Assembly (NCBI GenBank): GCA_034008185.1
Contig: CM067084.1
Coordinates: 38,329,099-38,393,098, forward strand
Direction of reading: 5' to 3'
DNA length: 64,000 bases
DNA from: Gorsachius magnificus
Taxonomy: Eukaryota > Chordata > Aves > Pelecaniformes > Ardeidae
Numbering within the stretch: the stretch's first letter is position 1; each line of letters starts with the position of its first letter. This document shows positions 24,701 to 33,700 of this stretch, piece after piece. Both the position numbers and the translations under genes were made by a program. The notes beneath the pieces were generated by a model, which saw only the letters and a list, made by a program, of their open reading frames with translations, was not told the DNA's origin and did not search any database.

Positions 24701-25375
24701 ATATTCAACCAGAAGTTAAATGAATGTTTTGGGAGTAATCTAGATCTAGAGCTAATTAACTTTACCTTAGAGATGGACATCACAAGGTCTTGTTAAAATC
24801 TGCACTTTTTCTTTGCATGTGAAGGAATTGTCAAATCATAGTTTACAAAAAAAACCCAAACCTAAAATGAAACCACAAAACTGTCAGCCCCACCTCACAC
24901 CCCAAAACGTGTATTAGCCCCCACACCTGTATCAATGAGATTAAGATAAGAAGTTGCACTGTCATCTGAGTTGTGTATTAGTTGGCATTGATGCAAGACT
25001 TTAAAATTCACTTGCTGTCTTCGTTTCTACTGATATAGAGCGCTTACTCTGCTTGAGGTGGTTTTAGTGTGAAAGGAGGATAAATGTCCCATATAAAAAT
25101 ACATCTCTAGTGGCAGGGGAGTGCCTGTATTTGTTTTAAGTTGGGGTTACATATTTCTCCACTGTGGGTTTTTTGGTTTGTGGGGTTTTTTTTAATTTAA
25201 CTGTAGAAATAGTATTGAAATGAAGTGCCGTGCAGGTGACAGTGAATTGGTGGTGCAAGCATTTTTCACATGTTCTGTGATTTCCTTTCCCTTGCAGGAT
25301 CAGTACATTTTCTGCTATCAAGTTGTCCTTTACGTCCTGAATCATCTCCAACATGAAGAACTGAGAAGCAAATAA
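579..25375 (+). CDS. PTPN13: PTPN13 (PTP-BL/FAP-1), C-terminal 20 exons, 5' part outside window
   Basis: This is a non-receptor tyrosine phosphatase that scaffolds membrane and cytoskeletal partners through PDZ domains and removes phosphate from phosphotyrosine. The join is 579-793, 883-981, 2407-2768, 2963-3137, 7289-7447, 9188-9359, 9465-9675, 10600-10670, 12370-12431, 13126-13282, 13615-13791, 15074-15156, 16373-16428, 17483-17586, 18723-18871, 21122-21212, 21950-22287, 22838-23053, 24284-24346, 25298-25375. The total is 3,038 nt (2 nt of a split codon plus 1,012 codons with the stop), and every phase fits its neighbour. Counting from the first full codon, PDZ3 is about residues 1-95, a Ser-rich linker 100-283, PDZ4 about 284-370, PDZ5 about 380-463, an acidic linker about 465-700 and the phosphatase about 720-1011. 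The general acid Asp (WPD) is residue 910 and the catalytic Cys is 940. All introns are GT-AG except the one after 17586, which is GC-AG. Identification rests on recalled similarity to human PTPN13 along the whole length and is secure. Confidence 0.96.
883..981 (+). CDS. PTPN13: PTPN13 exon: end of PDZ3
   Basis: Ninety-nine bases encode 33 residues starting [19 protein letters not shown], the last helix and strand of PDZ3. The acceptor is ccgcag and the donor is gtaagg, phase 0 on both sides. The intron before it is only 89 nt. Confidence 0.95.
982..2406 (+). other. PTPN13: PTPN13 intron, nothing recognised
   Basis: AT-rich intron of 1.4 kb with no recognised mobile element. Short ORFs in it have no family resemblance and are taken as chance. 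Confidence 0.75.
2407..2768 (+). CDS. PTPN13: PTPN13 exon: Ser-rich linker between PDZ3 and PDZ4
   Basis: The exon is 362 nt, phase 0 in and phase 2 out (AG before gtatgc). The peptide is a low-complexity linker rich in Ser, Asp and Glu with the conserved block [13 protein letters not shown], which looks like a kinase target stretch. The sequence either side is less conserved against the mammalian protein as I recall it. Confidence 0.93.
2963..3137 (+). CDS. PTPN13: PTPN13 exon: divergent linker before PDZ4
   Basis: It completes the split codon and adds 58 codons to the donor gtaatt. Only the end ([15 protein letters not shown]) clearly resembles the mammalian linker (LKNDLENHLEDFELE as I recall it). 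The exon is kept because its phases join both neighbours and its splice sites are good. Confidence 0.82.
3920..6750 (-). mobile_element. CR1 LINE, 5'-truncated, ORF2 frameshifted
   Basis: On the minus strand this element encodes most of CR1 ORF2. An endonuclease part ([24 protein letters not shown]) is followed by reverse transcriptase ([38 protein letters not shown], then FADDTKL). The 3' end shows repeated catagaatcatagaatc, the complement of the (ATTCTATG)n CR1 tail. The reading frame shifts near 4861-4866, where this copy has one extra A relative to the sister copy at 42798. The 5' end breaks off inside the endonuclease N-terminus at about 6750, so ORF1 and the 5' UTR are missing. It is inactive and antisense to PTPN13. 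Confidence 0.96.
6957..7001. repeat. 21-bp inverted repeat with 3-nt loop
   Basis: The arm 6957-6977 (ending in seven A and a G) pairs fully with 6981-7001, with one position that is a G-U wobble in RNA. The loop is AGC. It lies in a PTPN13 intron about 200 nt beyond the CR1 5' end. Confidence 0.85.
7289..7447 (+). CDS. PTPN13: PTPN13 exon: first part of PDZ4
   Basis: Fifty-three codons, phase 0 at both ends. The binding loop is [11 protein letters not shown] and the end is [17 protein letters not shown], the typical PDZ motif leading into the next strand. The acceptor is tctcctag and the donor gtgaga. It follows the CR1-bearing 4.1-kb intron. Confidence 0.96.
7448..9187 (+). other. PTPN13: PTPN13 intron with a CR1 fragment
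   Basis: This 1.7-kb intron splits PDZ4 and contains the CR1 fragment at 7839-8680. Nothing else was recognised. Confidence 0.8.
7839..8680 (-). mobile_element. CR1 LINE 3' fragment, older copy
   Basis: Starts with catagaatcatagaagg, the complement of the CR1 tail, and parallels the 3' 0.8 kb of the element at 3920 at clear but reduced identity. The end of ORF2 is broken by several frame changes, including a deletion near 7985. It ends abruptly at about 8680 without RT catalytic motifs. Confidence 0.92.
9188..9359 (+). CDS. PTPN13: PTPN13 exon: end of PDZ4 and start of PDZ5
   Basis: The exon starts [20 protein letters not shown], finishes PDZ4 with the strand TVRLVLGR and enters PDZ5 with [15 protein letters not shown]. 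It is 172 nt, phase 0 in and phase 1 out before gtaaca. Confidence 0.96.
9465..9675 (+). CDS. PTPN13: PTPN13 exon: PDZ5
   Basis: Encodes nearly all of PDZ5, including [15 protein letters not shown] and [14 protein letters not shown]. The carboxylate-binding loop across the exon junction reads ELGLLLSGG rather than the recalled mammalian ELGFSLCGG, so the usual Phe is Leu. The acceptor is tgcaaag and the donor gtatgt; phases 1 and 2. Confidence 0.95.
10600..10670 (+). CDS. PTPN13: PTPN13 exon: linker after PDZ5
   Basis: This 71-nt exon runs from phase 2 to phase 1, acceptor ttcatag, donor gtaaga. The peptide contains [13 protein letters not shown], matching the start of the linker between PDZ5 and the phosphatase (mammalian VVPSSKRS region). 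Confidence 0.9.
12370..12431 (+). CDS. PTPN13: PTPN13 small Cys-containing linker exon
   Basis: The exon is 62 nt with acceptor tttgttcag and donor gtaaat. The peptide is [20 protein letters not shown], with four cysteines. Similarity to the mammalian linker is weak. The exon is needed because its neighbours have phases 1 and 0, and only a 3n+2 exon restores the frame. Confidence 0.72.
13126..13282 (+). CDS. PTPN13: PTPN13 linker exon
   Basis: The exon is 157 nt, phase 0 in and phase 1 out, acceptor tttcttag, donor gtaaga. The peptide is polar and rich in Asn and Ser (start [17 protein letters not shown]) with no domain. Placement rests on phase and order more than on similarity. Confidence 0.82.
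13615..13791 (+). CDS. PTPN13: PTPN13 exon: acidic linker, [12 protein letters not shown] block
   Basis: The peptide has an acidic run ([12 protein letters not shown]) and then the strongly conserved [14 protein letters not shown] segment. The exon is 177 nt, phase 1 in and out, acceptor ctttag, donor gtaata. Confidence 0.95.
15074..15156 (+). CDS. PTPN13: PTPN13 linker exon, MNGKL block
   Basis: The conserved peptide [18 protein letters not shown] identifies the exon. It is 83 nt, phase 1 to 0, acceptor tgttacag, donor gtggga. Confidence 0.94.
16373..16428 (+). CDS. PTPN13: PTPN13 linker exon, NGCEDYCE block
   Basis: The 56-nt exon encodes [18 protein letters not shown], matching the mammalian NGCEEYCEEK segment. 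The acceptor is ttccactag and the donor gtaagg; phase 0 to 2. Confidence 0.92.
16429..18722 (+). other. PTPN13: PTPN13 introns flanking the GC-donor exon
   Basis: Two introns of about 1.1 kb, with an A/C-rich tract near 16510-16550. No mobile element was recognised. The second intron is the GC-AG one. Confidence 0.7.
17483..17586 (+). CDS. PTPN13: PTPN13 linker exon with a GC splice donor
   Basis: The peptide [16 protein letters not shown] matches the conserved linker just before the phosphatase region. The frame to the next exon works only if the exon ends AAAG before gcaagaa, a GC donor. The alternative GT at 17577 would give phase 0 and hit a stop in the next exon. Confidence 0.9.
18723..18871 (+). 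CDS. PTPN13: PTPN13 exon: N-terminal helices of the phosphatase domain
   Basis: Begins [14 protein letters not shown] and contains [21 protein letters not shown], the N-terminal helical lead-in of the phosphatase domain. The acceptor is ctgctag and the donor gtgagt; phase 1 to 0. The next intron holds the nested LTRs. Confidence 0.95.
19184..20294 (-). mobile_element. Second solo LTR nested inside the first
   Basis: A 1,111-bp block with TG...CA ends sits inside the outer LTR, flanked on both sides by AATAA (19179-19183 and 20295-20299), consistent with a 5-bp target duplication. The sister outer LTR at 41620 lacks it. On the minus strand an AATAAA lies in the ATTAATTTAATTTATTACC area. It contains GC-rich tandem units at about 19601-20030. 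No internal retroviral genes are present. Confidence 0.87.
19601..20030. repeat. Degenerate GC-rich tandem units inside the nested LTR
   Basis: About eight or nine diverged units of roughly 45-55 bp repeat the themes cccacggggtcacag, gaactcctccagc and gtgggtcc. They create long open frames on both strands that are not genes. Confidence 0.75.
21122..21212 (+). CDS. PTPN13: PTPN13 exon: KNRY motif of the phosphatase
   Basis: Ninety-one nt encoding [15 protein letters not shown] and then [10 protein letters not shown], the phosphotyrosine-recognition motif of classical PTPs. Its final Tyr-Asp is completed by the next exon. The donor gtaagt is a full consensus match. Confidence 0.97.
21950..22287 (+). 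CDS. PTPN13: PTPN13 exon: phosphatase core
   Basis: The longest internal phosphatase exon (338 nt, phase 1 to 0). It carries GGYINASFI, the [20 protein letters not shown] block and [18 protein letters not shown], all standard PTP motifs. A decayed partial copy of its middle lies downstream at 23467. Confidence 0.98.
22838..23053 (+). CDS. PTPN13: PTPN13 exon: WPD loop and catalytic P-loop
   Basis: Seventy-two codons hold both catalytic elements. The WPD general acid Asp is at 22886-22888. The active-site loop [10 protein letters not shown] has its nucleophilic Cys codon at 22976-22978. The 30-residue spacing between acid and nucleophile fits classical PTPs, so an active enzyme is expected. 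Confidence 0.98.
23366..23466 (+). mobile_element. CR1 LINE 3' end, about 100 bp
   Basis: Shows the typical CR1 end: ggtttagtggtgg, then gttggacttggtgatcttaa, ggtcttttccaacct, and the tail attctatgattctatg. It abuts the ghost exon directly. Confidence 0.9.
23467..23645 (+). pseudogene. Decayed partial copy of the PTPN13 phosphatase exon
   Basis: This intronic stretch aligns with the middle of exon 21950-22287. Shared blocks are ttg-caaggac, the gcagcagg-ttctg segment, ttgccatgatga-tcagg, ttgaagga-aaa-taaaatgcc, and ggctggatatactca with atgttaaatg. The aligned segment corresponds to the region from ACQGP to about RLALVR. Indels shift the frame and a TAA interrupts it, and no splice sites match, so it is not expected to be used. 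The exon end and start are not recognisable. Whether it arose by local duplication or retrocopy cannot be told. Confidence 0.8.
24284..24346 (+). CDS. PTPN13: PTPN13 exon: start of the Q-loop region
   Basis: Twenty-one codons, [21 protein letters not shown], the helix and MVQT motif preceding the Q-loop glutamine. Phase 0 at both ends; acceptor ctggtag, donor gtgagt. Confidence 0.97.
24347..25297 (+). other. PTPN13: PTPN13 last intron, nothing recognised
   Basis: AT-rich, with an A/C-rich patch near 24846-24905 and a T/G-rich patch near 25165-25195. No mobile element or gene was recognised. Confidence 0.7.
25298..25375 (+). CDS. PTPN13: PTPN13 last coding exon and stop
   Basis: Encodes [18 protein letters not shown] and a short tail HEELRSK, then TAA at 25373-25375. 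The first residues are the last conserved PTP motif (QYxFCY). The tail after the conserved helix is several residues shorter than the human one as I recall it. Confidence 0.97.
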   Translation, partial: DQYIFCYQVVLYVLNHLQHEELRSK

Positions 25376-26115
25376 AATGCTGAAGCAGAAGTGCTTTAAA
25401 ATAAGGAAGCAAGGAGGTCTAGAGGCTCTCATATGTTTTCTTTGTTCTGCCAATAGTTTTCCAGTCCCTTTCTTCAGTTGATGTCAAATGTCTTCTCTAT
25501 AAAGTCTCTCCATCGTTCCAAATAAGGTATATAGTTATAAGGAAAAGGGGTAGCTCGTACAATACCACTAATGTCTTCAGCCCCGTGGACACATATGTGA
25601 GATTTTTGTATAGCAGTAAATATTTAATAAAGCTGCATTTTTTTGCAGCTTCCTTAATATGTGATAAAATACTGAAATAAAAATATTTAAAAAAAAAAAG
25701 TAAAGAAGAAGAAAAAAGTAATCTTACAATACTTCCTGCAGTTCTGCAACTGTTTTGGGGTATTTGTTTCTTATGGGGTGGGGGAGTGGGAGGGATGAAG
25801 CAGTATTTTTATCCTGGCAAATTTGATTACAAAGACATTTTACTAGTCTCTTTTAAAAGCACAGAGTTTTTGCCCTTTTAGTACAATTACAGCTATTTTA
25901 TAGAGGGTATCTTGAAATCAGTGTTTAAGCTTTAAGAGATGCCTGTTAGCATAAGGATGGTAGTGAATGTTTACTGTAAGTATCACAGTTCATAATGTTT
26001 ATTGTTTCATGTGCATATTTATATACTTTTACAAAAAAAGCTGAATTATCAGGTGTCTAACCTTATAACTGATTAGTCATCTCTGCTCTGTAAATAAAAA
26101 ATACACCTGAAGTAC
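25376..26115 (+). other. PTPN13: PTPN13 3' UTR (end estimated)
   Basis: AT-rich sequence after the stop. Consensus AATAAA signals lie at 25626-25631, 25676-25681 and 26093-26098. The last is followed by a GT-rich stretch, so the longest transcript probably ends near 26,110-26,130. The exact cleavage site cannot be read from sequence. Confidence 0.6.
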
Positions 26116-29100
26116 ATTGATCAGTGGGTCTGGGTATTGTGTCCTTGTGACTGATTTTCCTTGGCGTTACATGGCATCTTTCATTGTCATTGCTGCACTT
26201 CTTAAGAAGTTTGCAACAAAAGGCTGTGCACGTTTTAAATGTTCAGTGTCCTGTTCTTCAGTGTCCGTTTTAAAAAAACCTGCAGAACTGTTGGTTCTTT
26301 CTGGAGAATTTCCACACTATGGTGAAAGGAAGAGGGTATTTTCCTTCTCTCCTTGTTTTGCAGCATTGCTCGTCATTGAGACCCATATCACATTTTTTTG
26401 GGTGTGTGTGCACTTGGATGCTATGGCAGTGATCTGACAACGTAATCTACTCTGCTTAAAGCAACCAGGTTTGAGATGGGAGGCAGGATATCTGGTTCTA
26501 AGTAGCTCAGTGGTTTAGTGATATTGTAAACAGTCAAAACTGTTCTGAAAGGAAATCTTCATTTTCTGCTGTACGGGAACCTTGGATGATGAATAATTGC
26601 CATCAGCCATCACAGGGGACAGTCTAGGGTTTGAGCAGTATCCCTGTCCCAGCAGTCCTTACCAGGACTGAAGCTTGTGACTTGTGCTGTCAGGAAGGGT
26701 ATGAGAGTACTAATTCGGCAGCATTCTGCATTGCAATGGTGGAAATAAGTTCAGAGGCCTGTGATTATCCAAGGTTTTCACTCTTCAAAATAGTAGCCCA
26801 CAGTGTCCTCGTGTCCCAAAACTGAAACAGTCACTGTCTTGGTTGTTTAATGGTATTCTAGCTAGCAACAGCATGATTTAAGAAAGGAAGGGAGCCTTTT
26901 TCACTTTTCACAGTAATGCTATGATTTCTATTCCCTCCAGCATACCAGCACAGTTGAAAAATTGTGTGTTTTTCAGGGAAGTGTAGTTTGAGGAAGGAAA
27001 ATTAATTCTGTATAGATAGAAGCAGAGGCAATTGACTAGCCATGTTGACAGTACACCTATATGAAGGAGCTTTAAAGTGAAGACAGAAGATTTTCAGGAC
27101 TACAGTTGTCAAGAGGCAAAGTAAATAAATGCAGCTAGTTGATACACTGCTGCTACTGTTTTAACATTAAGTAGTGAGTTCAGAGGATTTGGGTATGTCT
27201 GGTTTTTAGAAACAAAAAAAATGGTTATGGTAACTAGACAGTATGGTTAAGGCAGTTGAATTCTTCCTTTAGGTGTTTTCAGGTACAGTGCAAGCAATGT
27301 AGAAACAGGAACTGATTTTTGTTTAGTATGCTACATGAAGCCCATTTTGGTACGATGCAAACCATTTGCCTTACAGTAGAGCTTATGGGAAACACAAATC
27401 AGTACAAGATTCCAGGATTTGCTGCTTGTCATACCCAATTTCCTTTTCATGATGGGTGTGTAGAAAAGCAGAGGATAACTAACTTGACCTAACCTCCCCA
27501 TCCTCAGGAAAAGGAACACACCCACCCACCCCAACAGTCTTTTGAGTTTCTCAGATTATTACCCTTGGAAGGTGAGCACATGATGAATAAATAGACCCAT
27601 CTATTCACCCTGCTAAAATGTAGTTATTGTGTTGGACCTCAACCCCAGAAATCTAGATGGGAAATGCAGCTATCCCTGCTCACTTATTAATTATTTTAAT
27701 TCTTTTTAAGAAACTGGGGATCTTGTGGAGCAAGGCGTCCTTGTCTGATCAAAAAAGGATAAATATGGCCCTTCTCCATCTACATTCAATCTGTTTGATC
27801 CAGCTCTTTCCATCTTAAATAGTAGCTAAAAACAAGGTCATGCAGGAATAATTACGGAGTTCCTACACTGAGGTTTTCTTGCTCAAATTCCTGATGACCC
27901 TGACTTTATGATCAAACAGATGGCCCCCAATGGGAAGCATTTAGGTGTTCCTAAGAAGGCATGTATGTGTGGTGAAAGGTGGCATTGGCCTCTTTTGAGA
28001 AGTGGTCTGAATTTCTTTGGGTTTTTGTCTCAACCTTGAGGAACTGGATATCTAATAAAGATGGAGTGCTCCCTAGTCTAACAGTTGTGGAGGTCACTGG
28101 GAGGGTGTCTCTTCTGTGAATACTTGATGTGGTCAGTTTGGTTGAAATAGACCCCACAGTTCAAAACTTACTACAAGAAAATGGATATGTTTCCACAGTG
28201 TGATTGCTTAAGCTTGGCTTCTATGGGGAACCTGGTTGGGAATACGCACCAATACTCATGTGCTCCACAGGATTAAGCTACCAAAAATCTTTATACCCTG
28301 TTTGAAGAAATGAGAAGAAAAATTACTGAGAAGCTAGTTCCTTGAATGGAAAAAATCCTATGTGCTTTTTTAGTATGCTGACTATGTTATTTTCAGGAGA
28401 AAAAAAACATCTTGAGTGGTTTGGGTTTGGTTTTTTCTTAAACTGAGTAAGCAACCAGGACATGCTCCAGCTGAAAGCGATTTTCCTTTTTATAGGTATC
28501 TGATTTTCAGCAGGAAGTTTATCAGACTAGGGAAAAAATTATATATAACCCATTATGGTTCTAATTAAAGAACTGTTGTGTGTGTTAACCCAAGAAGGAA
28601 AGGATCCTTTTTTCTTCCAGCCAGAATTAGCTGACAGAAGCATATACGCTTTGCTACGTAAGTAGCCCTGTGCCATTAGTGATATATCATACCTTTGTTC
28701 TTCTTGCTGGTCTTTGGCTATGCAAGAAAAAGGCAACAGCCTACAAAGGAGGAATTCCACTTGCTCCTGGAGACTATTTTGAGGGCTCATTACTATTCCT
28801 TTACAACCTATGTTGTTCTAAAACTAGCTATCTGGGGAAAATAAGTACTTAAGAATGATTGAAATGTTTGCTGTATGTAGGGAATGCTCTCCTTTATCAC
28901 ATGCCCAGTGTTTTGCAGGAGTGTCCTGAAAGGTAATAGGAAAAGATTTTAATACATCCTTTATGTAAGTGGAAACAGGGTCGGAACCAGGGTGGTGGGC
29001 CTGTGTTTTTGTTAAAGCACTTGTACGTCATCCTCTGATGGTACAAGCCCAAATAGAGGCCCATTCTCTTGGGTCTTCAGGTGATTCTGCAGCTGCAAAA

Positions 29101-30249
29101 AGTCTTCTGTCTGTATGATGAGGTGGGACATAGGAAGACAATGAAAGATGACATGGGAGAAATCTCGTTCTGTAGAGACTCTGCATGTGTGGTGGAAGCC
29201 AGTGTAACACCCACCCCTGCAAACCTCTTAAATGAAGGCACAAGGTAATAGTTGGGCCAGGATAAGTAGTGTGTATGATTAACAGCGTAGAAGAAAATTT
29301 TAATCTGAGCTTTGAAGGTTCAAAAACTTGCAGGTGGTAAAATGCTTACAAAGTGCCTCTGACTTCCTCCATGTTAAAAAACCAAAACAAAAACTCTCTT
29401 CCACTGGGGAACCAAAGCAACTTGGCCCCTTGAGTATGCTAGCAACTTCCTAGTTCGCATCTTCTCAGTATTTCTCACATAAGTGAACCTGCTTTTAATA
29501 CGCGTGATGTCTGTGATGTCTTTTCTACAGTACCGTGGGGTACAGACACCTATGAGCTGGTGGCCAAAAGTTGTTAATTGAGTGGAAGACACTTTGCTTT
29601 TCTTGCTAACATGCAAGAATGTGAGCCATCATCAGGATATAAGTTTGAATTTGTAACATCCACTGGTAGTCAGTGGTTTGTGACTGTTAGCACAGCTGAA
29701 GTGGAGAATCTGTTCTGTGCTGCCTTCCTAGCACAGCTGATCTTGGCTAACTGAAGGGTAAACTCAGGGAAATGTTACTCATAATTTAAGCAGCTTTGAG
29801 AGTACAGCATAGCAAGGGCTCTGAATATTAAAGGCACAGAGGTCTGTGGGGTTTCTGTGGTATATTACTTCATTTTACCTGTGATACAAGTGCATCAGAT
29901 GTAATCCAGCAGTTATTTTCACATAAAGTGGTGAAAAAGTATATATACCTATTGATAGAAGGGGAAAAAAAATGCACTAAAAAAAGCATAACAGTGAAAC
30001 AGAGAAATTTTTGATACACAGCTATATATAATACATCTCCATTGCTGAATTTAGACTGTTTGTCTAGAAGTTGAAATAGCAAATCAATGCATTCTCCCCT
30101 GTAATATTTCAAAATCAGACTTGATACAGGGCAAAAGAAAGCAAACAAATTCAGCAATAATTAAGAGGTCTGCATTTGTCTGAAGGTAAGTCAAAAATGC
30201 TGTCAGATATAAGGGTCTTTAGAAAAAAAAAATGCAACTTTTGATTCAT

Positions 30250-30332
30250 GCTCTAGGAGAACCTGCTTTAGCAGGGGGGTTGAACTAGATGATCTCCCAA
30301 GGTCCCTTCCAACCCTTGCGATTCTGTGATTC
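30250..30332 (+). mobile_element. CR1 LINE 3' end fragment
   Basis: Contains ggggttgaactagatgatct and ggtcccttccaaccc followed by gattctgtgattc, the 3' end of a CR1 from a different subfamily than the piece at 23366. Confidence 0.88.
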
Positions 30333-30688
30333 CTTTGGTTGATCTCCTAGAAACATGTTCGGGTCCTCTTTAAGAATCCTAGAGCAGAAGTGGTGCAGAG
30401 CTAAAAGAGGGCCTGGCATCTGGTCATCAACAGCAGCATGGCAGGCAGGTGGCTTAGAAATAATCCTGGTTGGGGTTATGAGAGTAAGATGGTGGTGCTG
30501 AGTCTTGGAAACAGATTATTTCAATTGGGGGAAAGTGTTTTGTCTTCCAGGAGCAGAACAGTGCTCACTACCTTCAGCCAGCTCTCTTTGTAAGGAGAAA
30601 AACAGCTGCATGCTGTGATGGCATTGCTTTTTTCCATGGTGAGGGAGTGACTTGCCTTGACATCTGGGGTGGGGTAAGGAACTGCTCC

Positions 30689-30692
<4 letters not shown>

Positions 30693-30724
<32 letters not shown>

Positions 30725-30740
30725 CACAAAAAAAAAAAAA
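30693..30740. repeat. Poly(A)-rich tract
   Basis: About 30 A followed by CCCAC and another 13 A. No retrocopy body was recognised upstream, so I call it a simple repeat. Confidence 0.9.
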
Positions 30741-33700
30741 CCAGAATAACACCTACATCTGGCATTCAGACCTGAATTTGAACATCACTTGTTGTTTATT
30801 TCTACTGATTTGTGTCAGCCAGCCAAGTGGGTTCTCTGGGGAGCTTTGTTTCTTAATGATGATAGGGAAGGGGTGGTTGGTCTTGTTTTAATGAAGTGCT
30901 GGAAAGATCTTGCTGGCTAAGAGAATGTGATCTGAAGGATAAATCTTTGGGCTGAGAGCAGATTTAACTGCTAATTTCCTCAAGTGGGTCCCAGGAAATG
31001 GATTTTGTCTTCCTTGTTGTACTGTGATGACCTCAGTAATCATTTTTTTTCTCTGGTAGGGCTCTGGTATGATAGCCGGGTTCCCAAACAAAGTGTTTTC
31101 TCTGAAAAAGTTAACTTGGTCACAGAAGCAACTCTCTTTAAAGCCAGACTGGATATTTCCACACTGTCCTCAAGAACAGATACACTTGGATATCCCATTA
31201 AAAAATACATGGCTTGTCCTATAGCTGTCTCTTCATATGTACTCATAATTCCTTTGAATCATATATATTTATATGCTTTTTATTTCTTTGGGGGGAAGTA
31301 TGTGTTCAGCACCACATTTTTCTATTGCTGGGTTCTCTTCCACAGACTATAAACTATTTTTATTGTTCTTCGTAAAAGTTTGGGTGAATGCTTTGCTGTG
31401 GAAAATATGGTAGCATGCCAATTTTTCAGCCTTTCCTTCCTAAGGAAGTTGCTGTATAAGTCTGTTGTGTTACCTCTCATGTCTCCAACATCAGTAATGT
31501 TTTTGGTATTGCCAGCCAGAATTACAGGGACTATTAAGTCCCTGGGGAAGGTTGGGACAGAAATTGTAGCAAATCTGTGTAGGTCATCACTGGTAGCCCC
31601 TCAAAGGCTAAGCACAAAAAACATCTCAGGAAGTGTTTTCTCCTTTTAGCATAAAGATCATCGAAAAAGTTTCAGTGTTACCTCAGATCGCCCTTACATT
31701 TTTTTAATGTATTTTGTTCAAATAAACTTAAGTGCCTTTCAGAGCCAATTTTGCACCTTGGCAAAATGTGCATGGAGTCCAGCTGTGCTAGGGTTGCTTT
31801 AGGGTGACTCAACCAAAGTTTCACTGCTCTTTTTTTATCTTCATCAGACAGCAGTGCTGCCTGTTCCCCTTGAAATCTGTTGGTCTTTTGAAGCACTTGA
31901 CAAAGTCCAGTAGTTTCACTTCACTTTTCACATCACATGCATGTTAATTTCTGGTACACCTGACGAACCATGCATAAAAGAATCATATGAGACTCCCATA
32001 CTTGAATTGTCGATGCAGTAGTACTGTAGACAGCAAATATGCTTTGGACATCATCTCTCTGTGCCAGGTGGCCAACTGAAAACTGGTTACAGAAAATTGC
32101 CTGAGTGCTGGCACTGGAAAGTGAAGTCCCTTGCCCCTCGTGGTAACAGGTACAGGGTCCGTGCAAACCCCAAGCGGATTACTCAGTCTGTCAGAAGTGT
32201 GGCTTGCCAGGATCACTTCTCACAGCAGCAGAATATCCCTGCATGTTGTGCAGGTGTGTTGTGATATGACCATCTATCATCTCAGCATCACACAGAGAAC
32301 TGGCATGCTTCTAAAAGTATCCTATGTCTCTGACTAATATTGCAATCCCAAATGTAGGTGTTAGTCATGTGCCCAGAAGACATTCCCATTCCATTTCATC
32401 CTATTCTATTTCTTCTCTTATCTCCTTTTGCTACTACACTCCATTCCAACTCCTAGAACATTTTTTATGCCTTCAGTAATGGGTAAATCCCACAGAGTGC
32501 TGAGATGAGCCTTTGCTCCAACCGCTGCTTTGTCCAAAAGTGGAAAGTTATTTTGAGAACAGGAAAACTGGGTCTGAATGTATGGTTAATAACCTGCCTT
32601 AGTATATAGATTTAGTTAAAAAAGGTATGCAAAGGAGTCCAGAGAGTATACAAAGGAGTTCTGGGGTTCTGCTTTCCCATTTCCCCAGTAGTGCATCTGT
32701 CTGTGATCATAGCTGCAGCAGCCCTGCCTTCAGCTGTGCATGCTGTAGTTGTCGCTGCAAGGAGCAGATCATTCATGAAGAACATGAAGTCGACACTTCA
32801 AGTTACTGTTCTTGCCGTGAAGTCTTGACAGAGATGGAATTCAAAGCTTCAGTAAAAGCGCCTGATCTTGGTTCTACCTCTAAGAGTGTTGAGCATTCAG
32901 GCTAAGCCCACTGAAATTGGAGCCAACTGCGTTGAACATTTTGCGTATAACAACTCTCTGTCTCCTTGAGGTGGGTAAGCCAACTTCGATGTGCTGAGCA
33001 AGCCTGCGGGAGCCTCTTGGAAGCTGGACAGGGTTAGAGTATAAAGCAAAAGAGTACTTGGCTATGCATTGTAGAATGGGATCACTTTCTCCATAGCTAC
33101 ATAGCACTTGGCAAGCAAATAAATTTCTCGTGTCAAACAGTTGTGGATTTAAAAATATCCTGACCTTGAGTGGTCAAGAGTTGGGAGTGTAGCAGAACTG
33201 TAGTGACTGTATCTTGCATCTCCTTGTATCTCCTGTTGTGTGGCCTTTTCTGGGACAGAGAAAGAATACTGCCCCTAGGGTATGGCCACCACAGGACCAT
33301 CTGAAGCCGGACCTTTCAACCTATTGGAGCTGGCCCCAGGGAGCGCAGGCAGCTGTTTGGCTGTCGTCTTGTTTGTCTCATTATAATTCACCCTCACTCT
33401 GATGCCACACAGGCTACTGGTATGTTCAAAATAGGGACTGTCAGCCTGGTATATTCTGTGTGGTTTCCTGTGCCGTCTGTCCATCTGCTGTCATTCTGTT
33501 GCTTCTTAATATGTAAGTTGCAGGTTTCTTGAGGTCAAATCTGTCTTTAGGTTCTGGCATTGTTTAGTGTAGTCTTAGTATGAAACAAGGCTTTTTTTAG
33601 CAGTTCTCTAACAGTGAATAATAATGTCTCAAAGACTAGTGACCTCTGACTTGATAGTTAAAATAATGGGTCTGGGTCTCCATGATGTATCCATGAGAAA

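Noticed and set aside
30500..30740. A possible processed pseudogene ending in the A tract
   Set aside because: The upstream sequence shows no coding or known RNA similarity, no polyadenylation signal sits before the tract, and A/C-rich simple repeats of this kind occur elsewhere in the window.
31678..33107. Cluster of short open frames on both strands that looked like a possible broken gene
   Set aside because: No frame gives a recognisable motif and the pieces cannot be joined by good splice sites in consistent phase.
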